64,000 nt of DNA. It comes from Clostridiales bacterium. GTDB taxonomy: Bacteria; Bacillota; Clostridia; Christensenellales; CAG-138. Positions 39,130 to 48,717 of the stretch are shown here, one piece after another. The number at the start of each line of letters is the position of its first letter. Within the stretch, counting starts at the first letter, position 1. A program made the translations under genes and the position numbers. The notes under the pieces were generated by a model. The model made no database searches. It had not been told where the DNA came from and saw only the letters and a program-made list of their open reading frames with translations. The stretch lies in the NCBI GenBank assembly GCA_019416935.1, contig DXWI01000002.1:1-64000 (forward strand). The letters are read 5' to 3'.

Positions 39130-41106
39130 TTACTTCCCCATCATCTTTTCAAATACTTCGCTCTTCTTCCGGTTGAAGTCGGCGTATTCGAAGATATACT
39201 CCTTGCGGGACTGCACCTTGTCGCCCATGAGCACGGTGACGAGATGCTCAACGTCCGCCGCGTCGTCGATCGTGACGCGCACCAACTGCCGGTTCTCCGG
39301 ATTCATGGTCGTTTCCCAGAGCTGCTCCGGGTTCATCTCGCCGAGACCCTTATAGCGCTGCAGCGTATAACCCTTTCCGACGCTGCGCGTCGCCTGCCGC
39401 AGTTCCTCATCATCGTAGCAGTAGAGCACCTTGGAGCCCTTCTGCACCTTGTAGAGCGGGGACAGGCCGATGTACACATGCCCCTCGTTGATGAGCGGCT
39501 TCATATAGCGGTAGAAAAACGTGAGCAGAATGGAGCGGATGTGCGCGCCGTCCTGATCCGCGTCGGCAAGGATGATGATCTTGTCGTACTTGAGCGACTG
39601 CATGTCGAAATCCTCGCCGATGCCCGTGCCGATGGCGGTGATCATCGAGCGGAATTCCTCGTTTTGCAGCACCTGATCGAGCCGCTTCTTCTCCACGTTG
39701 AGCGGCTTTCCGCGCAGCGGCAGTATGGCCTGAAATTTGCGGTCGCGCCCCTGCTTGGCGCTGCCGCCGGCCGAATCGCCCTCGACGATGAACAGCTCGT
39801 TGATCGCCGCATTGCGGCCGGTACAGCTCGACAGCTTGCCGACGAGCGGCGCGTTTTCGAGCTTGTTCTTCTCGCGTGCCGTCGCCTTGGCCTTGCGCGC
39901 CGCCTCGCGCACCTTGGCGGACTTGACGGCCTTCTCCGCAATCGCATTGCCGACGTCGGCGTTTTTGAGATCCTCGAGGAATCTGGTCAGTTCCTCGCCC
40001 ACCACCGCCTCCACCGCGGGGCGCGCCTCGGTGTTGCCGAGCTTCGTCTTGGTCTGCCCTTCAAACTGGATGGAGCGCATCTTGAGCGAGAGCACCGCCG
40101 TGATGCCCTCCCGGAAATCCTCGCCGGCGAGCGACGCATCCTTCTCCTTCAAAATCCCGTTTCGACGGCAGTAGTCGTTCATGACCTTGGTGAGCGCCGC
40201 CTTCAGGCCCGTTTCGTGCGTGCCGCCCTCGGTGGTGGGAATGTTGTTCACATAGGAGAAGATGTTGTCGGCATAGCCGTCGTTGTGCTGCATGGCCAGC
40301 TCCACGGCGATGCCGCCGCTCGTTCCCTGAATGTGCACGGGCTTTTCATACAGCGCACTCTTGTCCGCGTTCAGATACGTCACAAAATCCGACAGGCCGC
40401 CGTCGAACTTGTATTCTACGGTCCTGGGCAGTTCCTTCTCCTCGGCGGTGCGTCTGCGGCTGTCGGTGAGCACCATGCGCACGCCGCGGTTGAGGTAGGC
40501 CAGCTCGCGCAGGCGCTTTGCAACGGTTTCATAGTGCATCTCGATCGTTTCAAACACGCGTGCGTCCGGCTTGAACGTGACGACCGTGCCCTGCTTGCGC
40601 GTACGGCCGACCTCCGTCAGCGGGTACTTGGGCTTGCCGGAAACGATGTGCCCGGCGCCGTCGTCCACGCTCTCAAATTCCATCCGGTAGGCCCGGTTTT
40701 CATAGTAGACCTCCACCGTGAGCCATTCGGAGAGCGCGTTCACAACCGATGCGCCGACGCCGTGCAGGCCGCCGGAATAGCCATAGCTGTCGTTGCCGAA
40801 CTTGCCGCCCGCATGGAGCTGCGTGAACACCACCTCCACGCCAGAAACGCCGAGTTTTTCATGAATGCCGACGGGGATGCCGCGGCCGTTATCCGTCACG
40901 GTTACGGAGTCGTCCCGGTTGAGCGTGACGGTGATCTCGGAAGCATAGCCGTTCGCCGCTTCATCGATCGCGTTGTCCACGATCTCCCAGAGCAAATGGT
41001 GCAGTCCGCGCTGTCCGGTCGAGCCGATATACATGCCCGGCCGCATACGAACCGCGTCCAGCCCCTCCATGACCTTGATGTTCGATACCGTATAATCCTT
41101 TGCCAT
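39130..41106 (-). CDS. parE: DNA topoisomerase IV subunit B (GyrB/ParE family)
   Basis: A 658-residue ATPase subunit. GHKL ATP-binding motifs: EIVDNAIDEA near residue 41, VTDNGRGIPV near 72, YGYSGGLHGVGASVVNALS near 108; then QTKTKLGN with the transducer lysine near 337. The TOPRIM domain has EGDSAGGSAKQGRDR near 425 and DADQDGAHIR near 500. GAAAGGAA precedes the ATG rather distantly. It ends one base before parC. Assignment as ParE rather than GyrB follows the partner. Confidence 0.85.
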   Translation of the reverse strand: MAKDYTVSNIKVMEGLDAVRMRPGMYIGSTGQRGLHHLLWEIVDNAIDEAANGYASEITVTLNRDDSVTVTDNGRGIPVGIHEKLGVSGVEVVFTQLHAGGKFGNDSYGYSGGLHGVGASVVNALSEWLTVEVYYENRAYRMEFESVDDGAGHIVSGKPKYPLTEVGRTRKQGTVVTFKPDARVFETIEMHYETVAKRLRELAYLNRGVRMVLTDSRRRTAEEKELPRTVEYKFDGGLSDFVTYLNADKSALYEKPVHIQGTSGGIAVELAMQHNDGYADNIFSYVNNIPTTEGGTHETGLKAALTKVMNDYCRRNGILKEKDASLAGEDFREGITAVLSLKMRSIQFEGQTKTKLGNTEARPAVEAVVGEELTRFLEDLKNADVGNAIAEKAVKSAKVREAARKAKATAREKNKLENAPLVGKLSSCTGRNAAINELFIVEGDSAGGSAKQGRDRKFQAILPLRGKPLNVEKKRLDQVLQNEEFRSMITAIGTGIGEDFDMQSLKYDKIIILADADQDGAHIRSILLTFFYRYMKPLINEGHVYIGLSPLYKVQKGSKVLYCYDDEELRQATRSVGKGYTLQRYKGLGEMNPEQLWETTMNPENRQLVRVTIDDAADVEHLVTVLMGDKVQSRKEYIFEYADFNRKKSEVFEKMMGK

Positions 41107-41321
41107 CGTCGATGCGCTTTCCTTTCAGAGTATGCGGGTTTCAAAAATGCGCCAGAATCGCTGGGCTTTTCCGCATTTCACCAAATGCATACCATACCAA
41201 ATATAAAGTATACCACATTTTGTGTTTTTGCGAATCCCCCCTTTTTGCCGGCGGCGTTCGGGAATTGCCAGTTCCTGTAAAAAGGAAGGAGAATTCAAAA
41301 AAAACGTGTAATTTGTGCCCC

Positions 41322-41355
41322 GGGTGGTGACAAATGGGGCAAAGTGGTGTATACT
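41322..41355 (+). promoter_or_regulatory. dcw cluster promoter overlapped by three MraZ-type boxes
   Basis: GTGACA (41327-41332) and TATACT (41350-41355) are 17 bases apart. Three TGG cores at 41325, 41335 and 41345 recur at exactly 10 bases, in GTGGTGAC, AAATGGGG and AAAGTGGT contexts. MraZ is known to bind TGGGN-type direct repeats with a 10-base period near mraZ promoters, so this is a probable autoregulatory site. Confidence 0.75.
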
Positions 41356-41474
41356 TACGGAACAAGAGTCCGGGAATATCCCCATCCGGCAGCGGGGCTT
41401 TCGCTGCGGCTTCATCCGCCGCTTCAGCCGCGCGAAACGGATGGTTCCGCAGGTTTGAGAGAGGAGCGCACAGC

Positions 41475-41921
41475 ATGCTGATCGGTTCGTTTACACACAC
41501 GCTCGATGCCAAGGGCCGCGTGTTTGTGCCCGCCAAATGGCGCGATGACGTCGGCGACGTGCTCATCGTCACGCTCGGCCTGCTCGGTGATGAAAACGCC
41601 TCCTGTCTGTTCGGCATGTCCGTTTCGGAATGGGAGCTCTTTTCCGAGCGGCTGGCCGCGCTGCCCATGACGGATGTGGCCGGTCAGGCGGTTCGCCGCC
41701 GGCTGTACGCCATGGCCGCCGCCTGTGAAACGGATAAACAGGGCCGCATCCTGATCCCCGCACAGCTGCGCGAGACCGCCGGCCTCACCCGTGAAGCCAC
41801 GCTCATCGGCGTGGGCAACCGCATCGAGTTCTGGGATCCGGAGCAGCTCTGCCGTCACAACGAGACGGCAGATGCCGGCTTTACGGACGCGCTGCAGCAT
41901 TTGCAGCAGCTTGGCATATGA
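41475..41921 (+). CDS. mraZ: Transcriptional regulator MraZ
   Basis: A 148-residue protein with two SpoVT/AbrB-like swapped-hairpin domains: GSFTHTLDAKGRVFVPAKWRD at the N-terminus and CETDKQGRILIPAQLRETAG near residue 80. MraZ forms ring-shaped oligomers that bind repeated boxes upstream of its own operon and repress it. The ATG at 41475 follows GAGAGGAG at 9 bases. It opens the dcw cluster and overlaps rsmH by four bases (ATGA). The candidate boxes lie about 125 bases upstream. Confidence 0.94.
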   Translation: MLIGSFTHTLDAKGRVFVPAKWRDDVGDVLIVTLGLLGDENASCLFGMSVSEWELFSERLAALPMTDVAGQAVRRRLYAMAAACETDKQGRILIPAQLRETAGLTREATLIGVGNRIEFWDPEQLCRHNETADAGFTDALQHLQQLGI

Positions 41922-42856
41922 GCTGTTATCACACGCCCGTCCTGTATCGGGAGGTTCTCGAATATCTGGAGCCGGAGCGGGGCGGTATTTTTGTGGACGG
42001 CACGCTCGGCGGCGGCGGACACGCTTCTCTGGTGTTGGAGCGTCTGCCCGAAGGCGGCCGGCTCATCGGCATTGACCGGGACCGGGAGGCCTTGGCCGCT
42101 TCGGAGGAACGGCTGCGGGCATACGGATCGCGCTTTCAGGCCATTCATGGCAATTTTTTTGAGATGCGCTCGCTGCTCGCGGGTCTCGGCGTATCGGCGG
42201 TCAACGGCATTCTGCTCGATCTCGGCGTTTCCAGCCATCAGCTGGATACGCCGGAGCGCGGCTTTTCGTATCATACGGATGCGCCGCTCGATATGCGGAT
42301 GGATGCCTCCGCCCCGCTGTGCGCGCGCGATGTGGTAAACGGCTATTCGTTTGAAGCGCTGTGCCGCATTCTGCGCGATTATGGCGAGGAGCGTTTTGCC
42401 TCCCGCATCGCCGACCGCATTGTGCGGACGCGGCAGACTGCGCCGATCGAAACGACTGCGCAGCTCGCGGCGTTGGTATGCGCCGCCATGCCCGCAAAAA
42501 GCCGGCATGAAGCGCAGCACCCGGCACGGCGGACGTTTCAGGCGATCCGCATCGAGGTCAACGGCGAGCTTGACGGGCTGCACGCCGCCATCGACAGTGC
42601 GGAGTCTCTGCTGCTCCCCGGCGGCCGCCTCGTGATCCTCACGTTCCACTCGTTGGAGGACCGCATTGTCAAGCAGGCGTTTCGTTCCTATGAAAACCCC
42701 TGCGTCTGCCCGCCGAAGGCGCCCGTCTGCATCTGCGGCAGGACGCCGACCGCGCGGATTCTCACCAGAAAGCCGCTCTCCTGTACCGAGGAGGAGGCGA
42801 AGGCGAACAGCCGTGCCAGCTGCGCCAAGCTGCGCGCCATAGAAAAACTGCCGTAA
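41918..42856 (+). CDS. rsmH: 16S rRNA (cytosine-1402-N4)-methyltransferase
   Basis: A 312-residue SAM-dependent methyltransferase, also called MraW, acting on C1402 of 16S rRNA. HTPVLYREVLEYL at the N-terminus, the SAM-binding FVDGTLGGGGHA near residue 25 and GILLDLGVSSHQLD near 97 are diagnostic, with TFHSLEDRIVKQ near 243. Start overlaps mraZ. Length normal. Confidence 0.95.
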   Translation: MSCYHTPVLYREVLEYLEPERGGIFVDGTLGGGGHASLVLERLPEGGRLIGIDRDREALAASEERLRAYGSRFQAIHGNFFEMRSLLAGLGVSAVNGILLDLGVSSHQLDTPERGFSYHTDAPLDMRMDASAPLCARDVVNGYSFEALCRILRDYGEERFASRIADRIVRTRQTAPIETTAQLAALVCAAMPAKSRHEAQHPARRTFQAIRIEVNGELDGLHAAIDSAESLLLPGGRLVILTFHSLEDRIVKQAFRSYENPCVCPPKAPVCICGRTPTARILTRKPLSCTEEEAKANSRASCAKLRAIEKLP

Positions 42857-42918
42857 AAGGTTGTGCGGCGGGACGCTTAGAATGGAGGCGGCCCGCATAG
42901 AGATAGGAGAGGGTCTGT

Positions 42919-43455
42919 ATGGAGAAGATTCGCTTTCAAAGCGAGCATCGGGACCGGCGTTCCGGCCGGGCCTCCACAAAGCTGTATGCGCCGACCCGCG
43001 ACAGCGAGGCCTATGCCTATGATCCCGAAACCGGTGAGCGGCTCAAGGACGCGCCGCTCAAGGCTGCCCCCATTGAACTCCGGCCGCGCAGCGAGCTCCG
43101 GCTGGCCGCGCGCATCGGCATCATGCTCTGCGTTTTCGTGTTTGCCGGCATGCTGGTGTTCATACTGTCCGGCTATGAACGCATTGCCCGCGCATACGCC
43201 GGCATCAACAAGCTCAACGACGAGATCGGCGAGATCCGGCTGCACATCAACGCGCTGGAGGCCGATATCGAGTGCGCCGTGACCATCGAGGACGCACAGG
43301 CATACGCCGTGAGTCAGGGCATGCAGTATCCGGTGCAGTCACAGTACTTGCAGTCGGGCAAACCCATTCCGAACACCGCGGTCGGCGGTCCCTCCGGTCA
43401 GGCGCCGGAGGATGGAACGCCGGAGGGCGGCGATCTGGATGGCGATACGCCCTAA
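42919..43455 (+). CDS. ftsL: FtsL/DivIC-like cell division protein
   Basis: A 178-residue bitopic membrane protein. About 60 charged cytoplasmic residues precede one membrane helix near 65-86 (IGIMLCVFVFAGMLVFIL), then a short coiled-coil-like stretch (KLNDEIGEIRLHINALEADIE, given here in part: heptads of hydrophobics near 96-116) and a disordered, Gly/Pro/Asp-rich tail. Sequence identity of FtsL is always low; the call rests on topology and on the position between rsmH and the transpeptidase. FtsL bridges FtsQ and FtsW-PBP at the septum. AGGAGAG precedes the ATG. The long C-terminal tail is unusual. Confidence 0.7.
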   Translation: MEKIRFQSEHRDRRSGRASTKLYAPTRDSEAYAYDPETGERLKDAPLKAAPIELRPRSELRLAARIGIMLCVFVFAGMLVFILSGYERIARAYAGINKLNDEIGEIRLHINALEADIECAVTIEDAQAYAVSQGMQYPVQSQYLQSGKPIPNTAVGGPSGQAPEDGTPEGGDLDGDTP

Positions 43456-43518
43456 CGGGCGCAGCGCTTCGCCTCTCAGGCTGAAAGGCAGAGGGTTTGT
43501 CCGCAGGAAGGAGCCAGG

Positions 43519-43621
43519 TTTGAACAAAAACGGGCTTTTCACACCGGCGGCGCCGCCGCGCAAAGCAGCGGCCGCCCCGTGGGAGATTGTAGTGGTTACT
43601 TTGCGAAAGGAGCTGCCGTAA
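43519..43621 (+). CDS. Possible 33-residue small ORF between ftsL and spoVD
   Basis: A TTG near 43519 preceded by GGAAGGAG at six bases opens a 33-codon frame beginning MNKNGLFTPAAPP and ending at a TAA two bases before the spoVD ATG; the spoVD ribosome site AAAGGAG is inside it. Such coupling is typical of real or leader peptides, but no family is known and codon evidence is too short to judge. Confidence 0.3.
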
Positions 43622-43622
43622 C

Positions 43623-45851
43623 ATGGCGGCGCCTACGGCAAAACTGAAAAAACGCCTGCTGATCCTGTTGGGATTCGGCTTGGTGCTGTTTCTTTTGCTC
43701 GTGTTCCGCCTGTTTCAGGTGATGATCATCGACGGGCCGCGTCTCGAGGGCATGGCCCTCAAGCAGCAGACGCGCAAGAGCTCCCTGCACGCGCAGCGCG
43801 GCCGGATTCTCGATACAAACGGCACTGTGCTCGCGCAGAGCGGCACCTCCTATCAGGTGCTGGTCAACCCGCAGGTGCTCTCCGGCAAGGACGACGAGGA
43901 ATCGGAGCGCGTGCGCATATCCATCCTCGTTTCGGATGTGCTGGGCATGAATTACGACGATGTGTACGCCAAGGTCTCCCGAACCGAGAAGCAGCAGCTC
44001 GTGCTCAAGCGGCAGGTTTCCAGCGAGGTCGTCGACCAGATCATCGCGCTCCAGCTCGGCGGCACCATCAGCTTTGCTACCGACTACACGCGCTATTACT
44101 CGAACGGCAAGCTGTTTGCGCAGCTCATCGGCTTCACCGGCATCGACGGCGAGGGCCAGACGGGAATTGAAGCGTCGCTCGACAAATACCTTGCCGGCAT
44201 CGACGGCCGCATCGCCACGCCGAAGGACGCCCGCGGAAACCCGCTGGCCTACGGCGAGGAGGAATACATCGCGCCGACCAACGGCTATGACGTCCGGGTC
44301 ACCGCCGACGCCAACGCCGAGGCCTATCTGGAAACGGCGCTTGCCGAGTGCATGTCCGTCAACAACGCCAAAACCGTCACCGGTCTGGTGATGGATCCAA
44401 AGACGGGCAGGATTCTCGCCGCGGGATCAAACCCGACGTTTGACCTCAATTCCCCCGACCGCAGCGACGTCACCTCCCTGATGGCGATGTCGCGCAACCG
44501 CATCGTGACCGACACGTTTGAGCCAGGCTCGATCTTCAAGATCATCACACTGGCCGCCGCGCTCGATTCCGGCGCCGTCACAATGGACAGCACGTTTGAA
44601 TGCTCCGGCTCGCTCCGGTTCCGCACGGAGTCCATCAAGTGCTGGAAACGCGGCGGACACGGCCACCAGACGCTCGCAGAGGCCTGTGAGAACTCCTGCA
44701 ACTGCGCGTTCATGCAGATGGCGCTCGCCATGGGCGTGGATACGTTTTATGATTACATCTATGCGTTCGGCTTCGGCTCGGAGACGGACAGCGGCGTTCC
44801 CGGCGAGGACACCGGCGACGTCATCCACCGCAAGTACATCCGCGACACCGATCTGGCCCGCATCGGCTTCGGCCAGAGCATCACGGTCACGCCGCTGCAG
44901 ATGGTCAACGCCGCATCGGCCGCCATCAACGGCGGTATTCTGCGGCAGCCGTACATCATCGACTCCATCTCCACGAGCGCGGAGGATGGATCGGAGGTTG
45001 TCATCGAGCACAACGAACCCAAGGAGATTCGGCGCGTCATCAAGTCCGAAACCTCCGAAAAGGTTCGCCAGCTCCTGCAATCGGTCGTCGATCACGGCAG
45101 CGGTTCCAATGCGCAGATCTCCGGCTATACGGTCGGCGGCAAAACCGGCACCGCACAGAAATACGATGAGCACGGCAAGGTTTCGAGCACGCTCCTGATC
45201 GCATCGTTCATCGGCTTCGTTCCGGCGGACGATCCGGAGCTGATCTGTCTTGTGATGGTGGATGAGCCGCGCGTGCCCGTGATCTACGGCAGCACGGTCG
45301 CCGCGCCGTTCGTGCAGCGGGCGCTCTCCAACCTTGTGCAGTATTACGGCATTCTGCCCAATACAGAGACCGACACCAAGACCGTGCCGGATGTGACGGG
45401 CAAATCCGCCCGCGAGGCGGCGAGCACGCTCGAACGGGCCGGGTTCCCGGAGCCGATCTATACGGATTCCGAGGCGGACGCCATCGTGCTCATGCAGGTG
45501 CCGGCGGCGAACACGGAGGTGCCGGCCGGCACGCAGGTCGTGATCTATACCACCATGACCACCTACAGCGACGAGGGCACCGTCAAGAATACCGTCACCG
45601 TGCCCAAGCTCATCGATAAGCGCCGTCAGGACGCTTTCGATGCGCTGGACAAGCTGGGGCTCATCCTCACCTACGACAAGAGCGCCTGTCTCGGGCAGAT
45701 CACCGAACAGTCGATCGAGGCGGGAACCGAGGTCGAGCGCGGTACGGAAATCTATGTAACATTCAGCAAGGCGCCGCCGTCCAGCATGCCCCCGAATCAA
45801 ACCGGCGGCGGAGGCGAAGACGATGATGACGACACGCCGACTGGAGAATAA
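43623..45851 (+). CDS. spoVD: Class B penicillin-binding protein with PASTA domains (SpoVD/PBP2B)
   Basis: A 742-residue septal or spore-cortex transpeptidase. One membrane helix (residues 12-33), then the PBP dimerisation domain with RGRILDTNGTVLAQ near 60. Transpeptidase motifs: SxxK in EPGSIFKIIT near 300, SxN in ENSCNCAFMQ near 358 and KTG in GGKTGTAQKY near 506. Two PASTA domains follow (about 592-648 and 660-715), then an acidic tail. PASTA repeats mark the Bacillota divisome PBPs; SpoVD and PBP2B cannot be told apart by this alone. It works with the FtsW/SpoVE glycosyltransferase encoded further down. Confidence 0.92.
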   Translation: MAAPTAKLKKRLLILLGFGLVLFLLLVFRLFQVMIIDGPRLEGMALKQQTRKSSLHAQRGRILDTNGTVLAQSGTSYQVLVNPQVLSGKDDEESERVRISILVSDVLGMNYDDVYAKVSRTEKQQLVLKRQVSSEVVDQIIALQLGGTISFATDYTRYYSNGKLFAQLIGFTGIDGEGQTGIEASLDKYLAGIDGRIATPKDARGNPLAYGEEEYIAPTNGYDVRVTADANAEAYLETALAECMSVNNAKTVTGLVMDPKTGRILAAGSNPTFDLNSPDRSDVTSLMAMSRNRIVTDTFEPGSIFKIITLAAALDSGAVTMDSTFECSGSLRFRTESIKCWKRGGHGHQTLAEACENSCNCAFMQMALAMGVDTFYDYIYAFGFGSETDSGVPGEDTGDVIHRKYIRDTDLARIGFGQSITVTPLQMVNAASAAINGGILRQPYIIDSISTSAEDGSEVVIEHNEPKEIRRVIKSETSEKVRQLLQSVVDHGSGSNAQISGYTVGGKTGTAQKYDEHGKVSSTLLIASFIGFVPADDPELICLVMVDEPRVPVIYGSTVAAPFVQRALSNLVQYYGILPNTETDTKTVPDVTGKSAREAASTLERAGFPEPIYTDSEADAIVLMQVPAANTEVPAGTQVVIYTTMTTYSDEGTVKNTVTVPKLIDKRRQDAFDALDKLGLILTYDKSACLGQITEQSIEAGTEVERGTEIYVTFSKAPPSSMPPNQTGGGGEDDDDDTPTGE

Positions 45852-45889
45852 TAGACCTTATTTCATACATTATCGGGAGGGACGAACAC

Positions 45890-47323
45890 ATGCTGTTATC
45901 CGAGCTTGCCATGACGGCGGGGCTGCGCTACACCGGCAAAAACGTTGATATCCAGTCCATAGAATACGATTCCAGAAAGGTAGCGCCCGGCAGCATGTTC
46001 TGCTGTATCGTCGGGCAGTTGTTTGACGGCCATACGTTCGCCGAATCTGCGGTCAAAAAGGGCGCCGTTGCGCTGCTCGTCGAGCACGAGCTGCCGCTCG
46101 ATGTGCCGCAGGTCGTGGTGCAGAGCGCAAGAAAGGCCATGGCCGAGATGGCGGCCGCCTTCTACGGGTATCCGCAGCGCGAAATGCAGATGCTCGGCGT
46201 GACCGGCACCAACGGCAAAACCACCACGACCTACATGGTCAAGGCCATTGCCGAACAGGCGGGCAAGAAGGTCGGCATCATCGGCACCATCCGCAACATG
46301 ATCGGCAGCGAAAGCCTGCACGCCGAGCATACCACGCCGGAGTCGGTCGATCTGTTCCGGCTGCTGCGCACGATGGCCGATGCGCGCGTCGATATGGTCG
46401 TCATGGAGGTATCCTCGCACGCGCTTGAACAGTACCGCGTGCACGGCATCAAGTTTGACGTGGCGCTGTTCACCAACCTGACGCAGGATCATCTGGACTA
46501 CCATAAGACGTTTGAAAACTATTTGCAGGCCAAAAAGATCCTGTTCCAGAACGCGAAGAAGGCCGTTGTGAACGTGGATGATCCGTATGCCGATCGCATC
46601 ATGGCCGGCCTGTCCATCCCCATTTTGACCTTTGGCGTGCGCGACCGGGCGGATCTGGCCGCCTCCGATATCGACATCACCACGCAGGGCGTGCAGTTCG
46701 ACCTGCACACGCCCTCCGGCGACGTGCGCATGAACCTGCCCATTCCGGGCCTGTTCTCCGTGTTCAACGCGATGGGCGCCGTGGGCATGGCGCAGGCCGT
46801 CGGCATTCAGCTCCCGCAGATCAAGCGGGGACTCGAATCGATGACCAGCGTGTCCGGACGGCTGGAATCCGTTGCCACTGGGCTGCCCTTCTCCGTATTC
46901 GTGGACTATGCGCACACGCCCGACGCGCTTGAAAACGTGCTCAAAACCGTGCGCGAATTTGCGCACAAGCGCATCATCTGCGTGTTCGGCTGCGGCGGCG
47001 ATCGCGACCGCGCGAAACGCCCGATCATGGGCGAGATTGCGGGCCGCTATTCCGAGCTGGCGGTCGTGACGTCTGACAACCCCCGCACCGAGGACCCGAT
47101 GGCGATCATCGAGACGATCGAGGAGGGCGTAAAGCGCTCCGGTGCCAAATACACGGTGATCGAAAACCGGCGCAGCGCCATCGCCTACGCGCTTTCGGTT
47201 GCCGAGCCGGACGACATCATCCTTATCGCGGGCAAGGGCCACGAGAATTATCAGGAGATCAACGGTACACGCTACCACTTTGACGATAAGGAAATCGTAA
47301 AAGAGCTGCTCAAGGAGCGATAA
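45890..47323 (+). CDS. murE: UDP-MurNAc-tripeptide synthetase (meso-DAP-adding)
   Basis: A 477-residue Mur ligase. The ATP loop GVTGTNGKTTTTYM is near residue 103, the carbamylated-Lys/Asp region around VSSHALEQYRVHG near 175, and the amino-acid specificity loop DNPRTEDP near 398 has the DNPR form that recognises meso-diaminopimelate rather than lysine. So the peptidoglycan is of the meso-DAP type. GGGAGGG precedes the ATG. murF, often next, is absent; 174 bases of GC-rich sequence precede mraY. Confidence 0.95.
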   Translation: MLLSELAMTAGLRYTGKNVDIQSIEYDSRKVAPGSMFCCIVGQLFDGHTFAESAVKKGAVALLVEHELPLDVPQVVVQSARKAMAEMAAAFYGYPQREMQMLGVTGTNGKTTTTYMVKAIAEQAGKKVGIIGTIRNMIGSESLHAEHTTPESVDLFRLLRTMADARVDMVVMEVSSHALEQYRVHGIKFDVALFTNLTQDHLDYHKTFENYLQAKKILFQNAKKAVVNVDDPYADRIMAGLSIPILTFGVRDRADLAASDIDITTQGVQFDLHTPSGDVRMNLPIPGLFSVFNAMGAVGMAQAVGIQLPQIKRGLESMTSVSGRLESVATGLPFSVFVDYAHTPDALENVLKTVREFAHKRIICVFGCGGDRDRAKRPIMGEIAGRYSELAVVTSDNPRTEDPMAIIETIEEGVKRSGAKYTVIENRRSAIAYALSVAEPDDIILIAGKGHENYQEINGTRYHFDDKEIVKELLKER

Positions 47324-47478
47324 TGCGCTTTGGAAGCGGCTCCCCTCCCTGCGCCTTACCGCCGCGCTTCGGGGCAGCCTGCCATCGCCGGCACAAACCG
47401 TGAGCCGGCCGTATCCCGTGCTTGGGGGATGCTCGTTTTCCTTATGACCGAAACCGCCCGATTTTGGGGGCAGAAAGG

Positions 47479-47499
47479 ATGCTTCGCCCGTCGAAGCAT
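47479..47499 (+). promoter_or_regulatory. Hairpin between Shine-Dalgarno and start codon of mraY
   Basis: ATGCTTCG (47479-47486) pairs perfectly with CGAAGCAT (47492-47499) across a five-base loop. The Shine-Dalgarno AAAGGA lies directly 5' and the first two bases of the ATG at 47498 are inside the 3' arm. A similar GCTTCG-type hairpin sits at the same relative place before murD. Confidence 0.5.
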
Positions 47500-48523
47500 G
47501 ACAGTACAGAATCCCATGATGCAAACCTATTTGCTCAGCGCACTGACCGCGTTCGCCGTGGTACTGGTGCTAGGGCCCATCGTCATACCGATGCTCCGGC
47601 AGCTCAAGTTTGGGCAGGTGGAGCGCGAAGAGGGGCCCGATTCCCATAAGGCCAAGCAGGGTACGCCGACGATGGGCGGTATTATGACGCTTCTCGGCGT
47701 TCTCGTCGCCTCGCTGATCTTCGGACTGGAGAGCGCATCGTTCGTGCTGCCGGCGCTGCTCGTCACGTTCGCGTTCGGTCTGGTCGGTTTTCTCGACGAT
47801 TTCATCAAGGTTCGCCTGCACAGAAATCTCGGCCTGCGCGCTTATCAGAAGATCATCGCGCAGTTTGGCATCGCGCTGGTCGTGGCCATTTGGGCCTACC
47901 GGTCGCCCTATATCGGCCCCACGCTGTACCTGCCTATTTCCGGCGGGAGCTGGGATATCGGTTACTATTATATCCCGCTGGTGATGTTCGTCGTCATCAG
48001 CACCACCAACGCCGTCAACCTCACCGACGGTCTAGACGGGCTCGCCTCCGGCGTCACCATGATCTACACGCTCGCAATGACCATCGTGTTCGGGCTGCTG
48101 GCCTCGAAGGCGGCGCTGCTCGGGCAGACGCTCTACGGCATGAATCTGCAGGGCATGGCGGTATTCTCCGCCGCAGTGACGGGCGCGTGTCTCGGCTTTA
48201 TCCGTTACAACACGTTCCCGGCGCGCGTGTTCATGGGCGATACCGGTTCGCTCGCGCTCGGCGGCGCCATCGCCATGATGGCCATTGCCAGCCGCTCGAT
48301 CCTGCTGCTTCCGATCATGGGCTTCTGCTTCGTCGGTTCGGCGCTGTCGGTCATTCTGCAGGTCGGCTCCTATAAGCTGCGTCACGGCAAACGCATCTTC
48401 AAGATGGCGCCCATCCATCACCACTTTGAGCTGTGCGGCTACTCGGAGTCCCGCATTGTCACGATGTATACGCTGGTGACGACCGTGCTCTGCGCGGTTT
48501 GCCTGCTCAGCTATCTTCGCTGA
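47498..48523 (+). CDS. mraY: Phospho-N-acetylmuramoyl-pentapeptide transferase
   Basis: A membrane enzyme of about 341 residues with ten hydrophobic segments that makes lipid I from UDP-MurNAc-pentapeptide and undecaprenyl phosphate. Signatures: GTPTMGGIM near residue 58, the Mg-binding NAVNLTDGLDGLASG near 169, FMGDTGSLALGG near 246 and the His-rich PIHHHFEL near 306. The start is uncertain: ATG at 47498 lies within a hairpin after AAAGGA; an ATG at 47516 would give 335 residues. The protein fits the family from about residue 8. Confidence 0.93.
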   Translation: MTVQNPMMQTYLLSALTAFAVVLVLGPIVIPMLRQLKFGQVEREEGPDSHKAKQGTPTMGGIMTLLGVLVASLIFGLESASFVLPALLVTFAFGLVGFLDDFIKVRLHRNLGLRAYQKIIAQFGIALVVAIWAYRSPYIGPTLYLPISGGSWDIGYYYIPLVMFVVISTTNAVNLTDGLDGLASGVTMIYTLAMTIVFGLLASKAALLGQTLYGMNLQGMAVFSAAVTGACLGFIRYNTFPARVFMGDTGSLALGGAIAMMAIASRSILLLPIMGFCFVGSALSVILQVGSYKLRHGKRIFKMAPIHHHFELCGYSESRIVTMYTLVTTVLCAVCLLSYLR

Positions 48524-48717
48524 GAAACGGAAGGCAACACAATTTCGATCGTTTTCGGGCGGCTGTCGCGGTTCTTCCGCGGCGTCGCCCATGCGGGTAT
48601 TTTGGAGCGCTGTAACGCGCGGCGTTCCCTCGCCCGGCGCCGTGCGCCGTCTGACCGGCCGCCGGCGGGGTGCGCGGCGCGGCTTTGCCCGCAATCCATT
48701 TTTCACACGGAAAGGAG

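Noticed and set aside
43469..43495. CCTCTCAGGC...AAAGGCAGAGG after ftsL looks like the 3' end of a glycine riboswitch
   Set aside because: The 5' part of the aptamer is missing, the region would overlap the ftsL coding sequence, and spoVD is not a glycine-related gene. A simple hairpin explains it.
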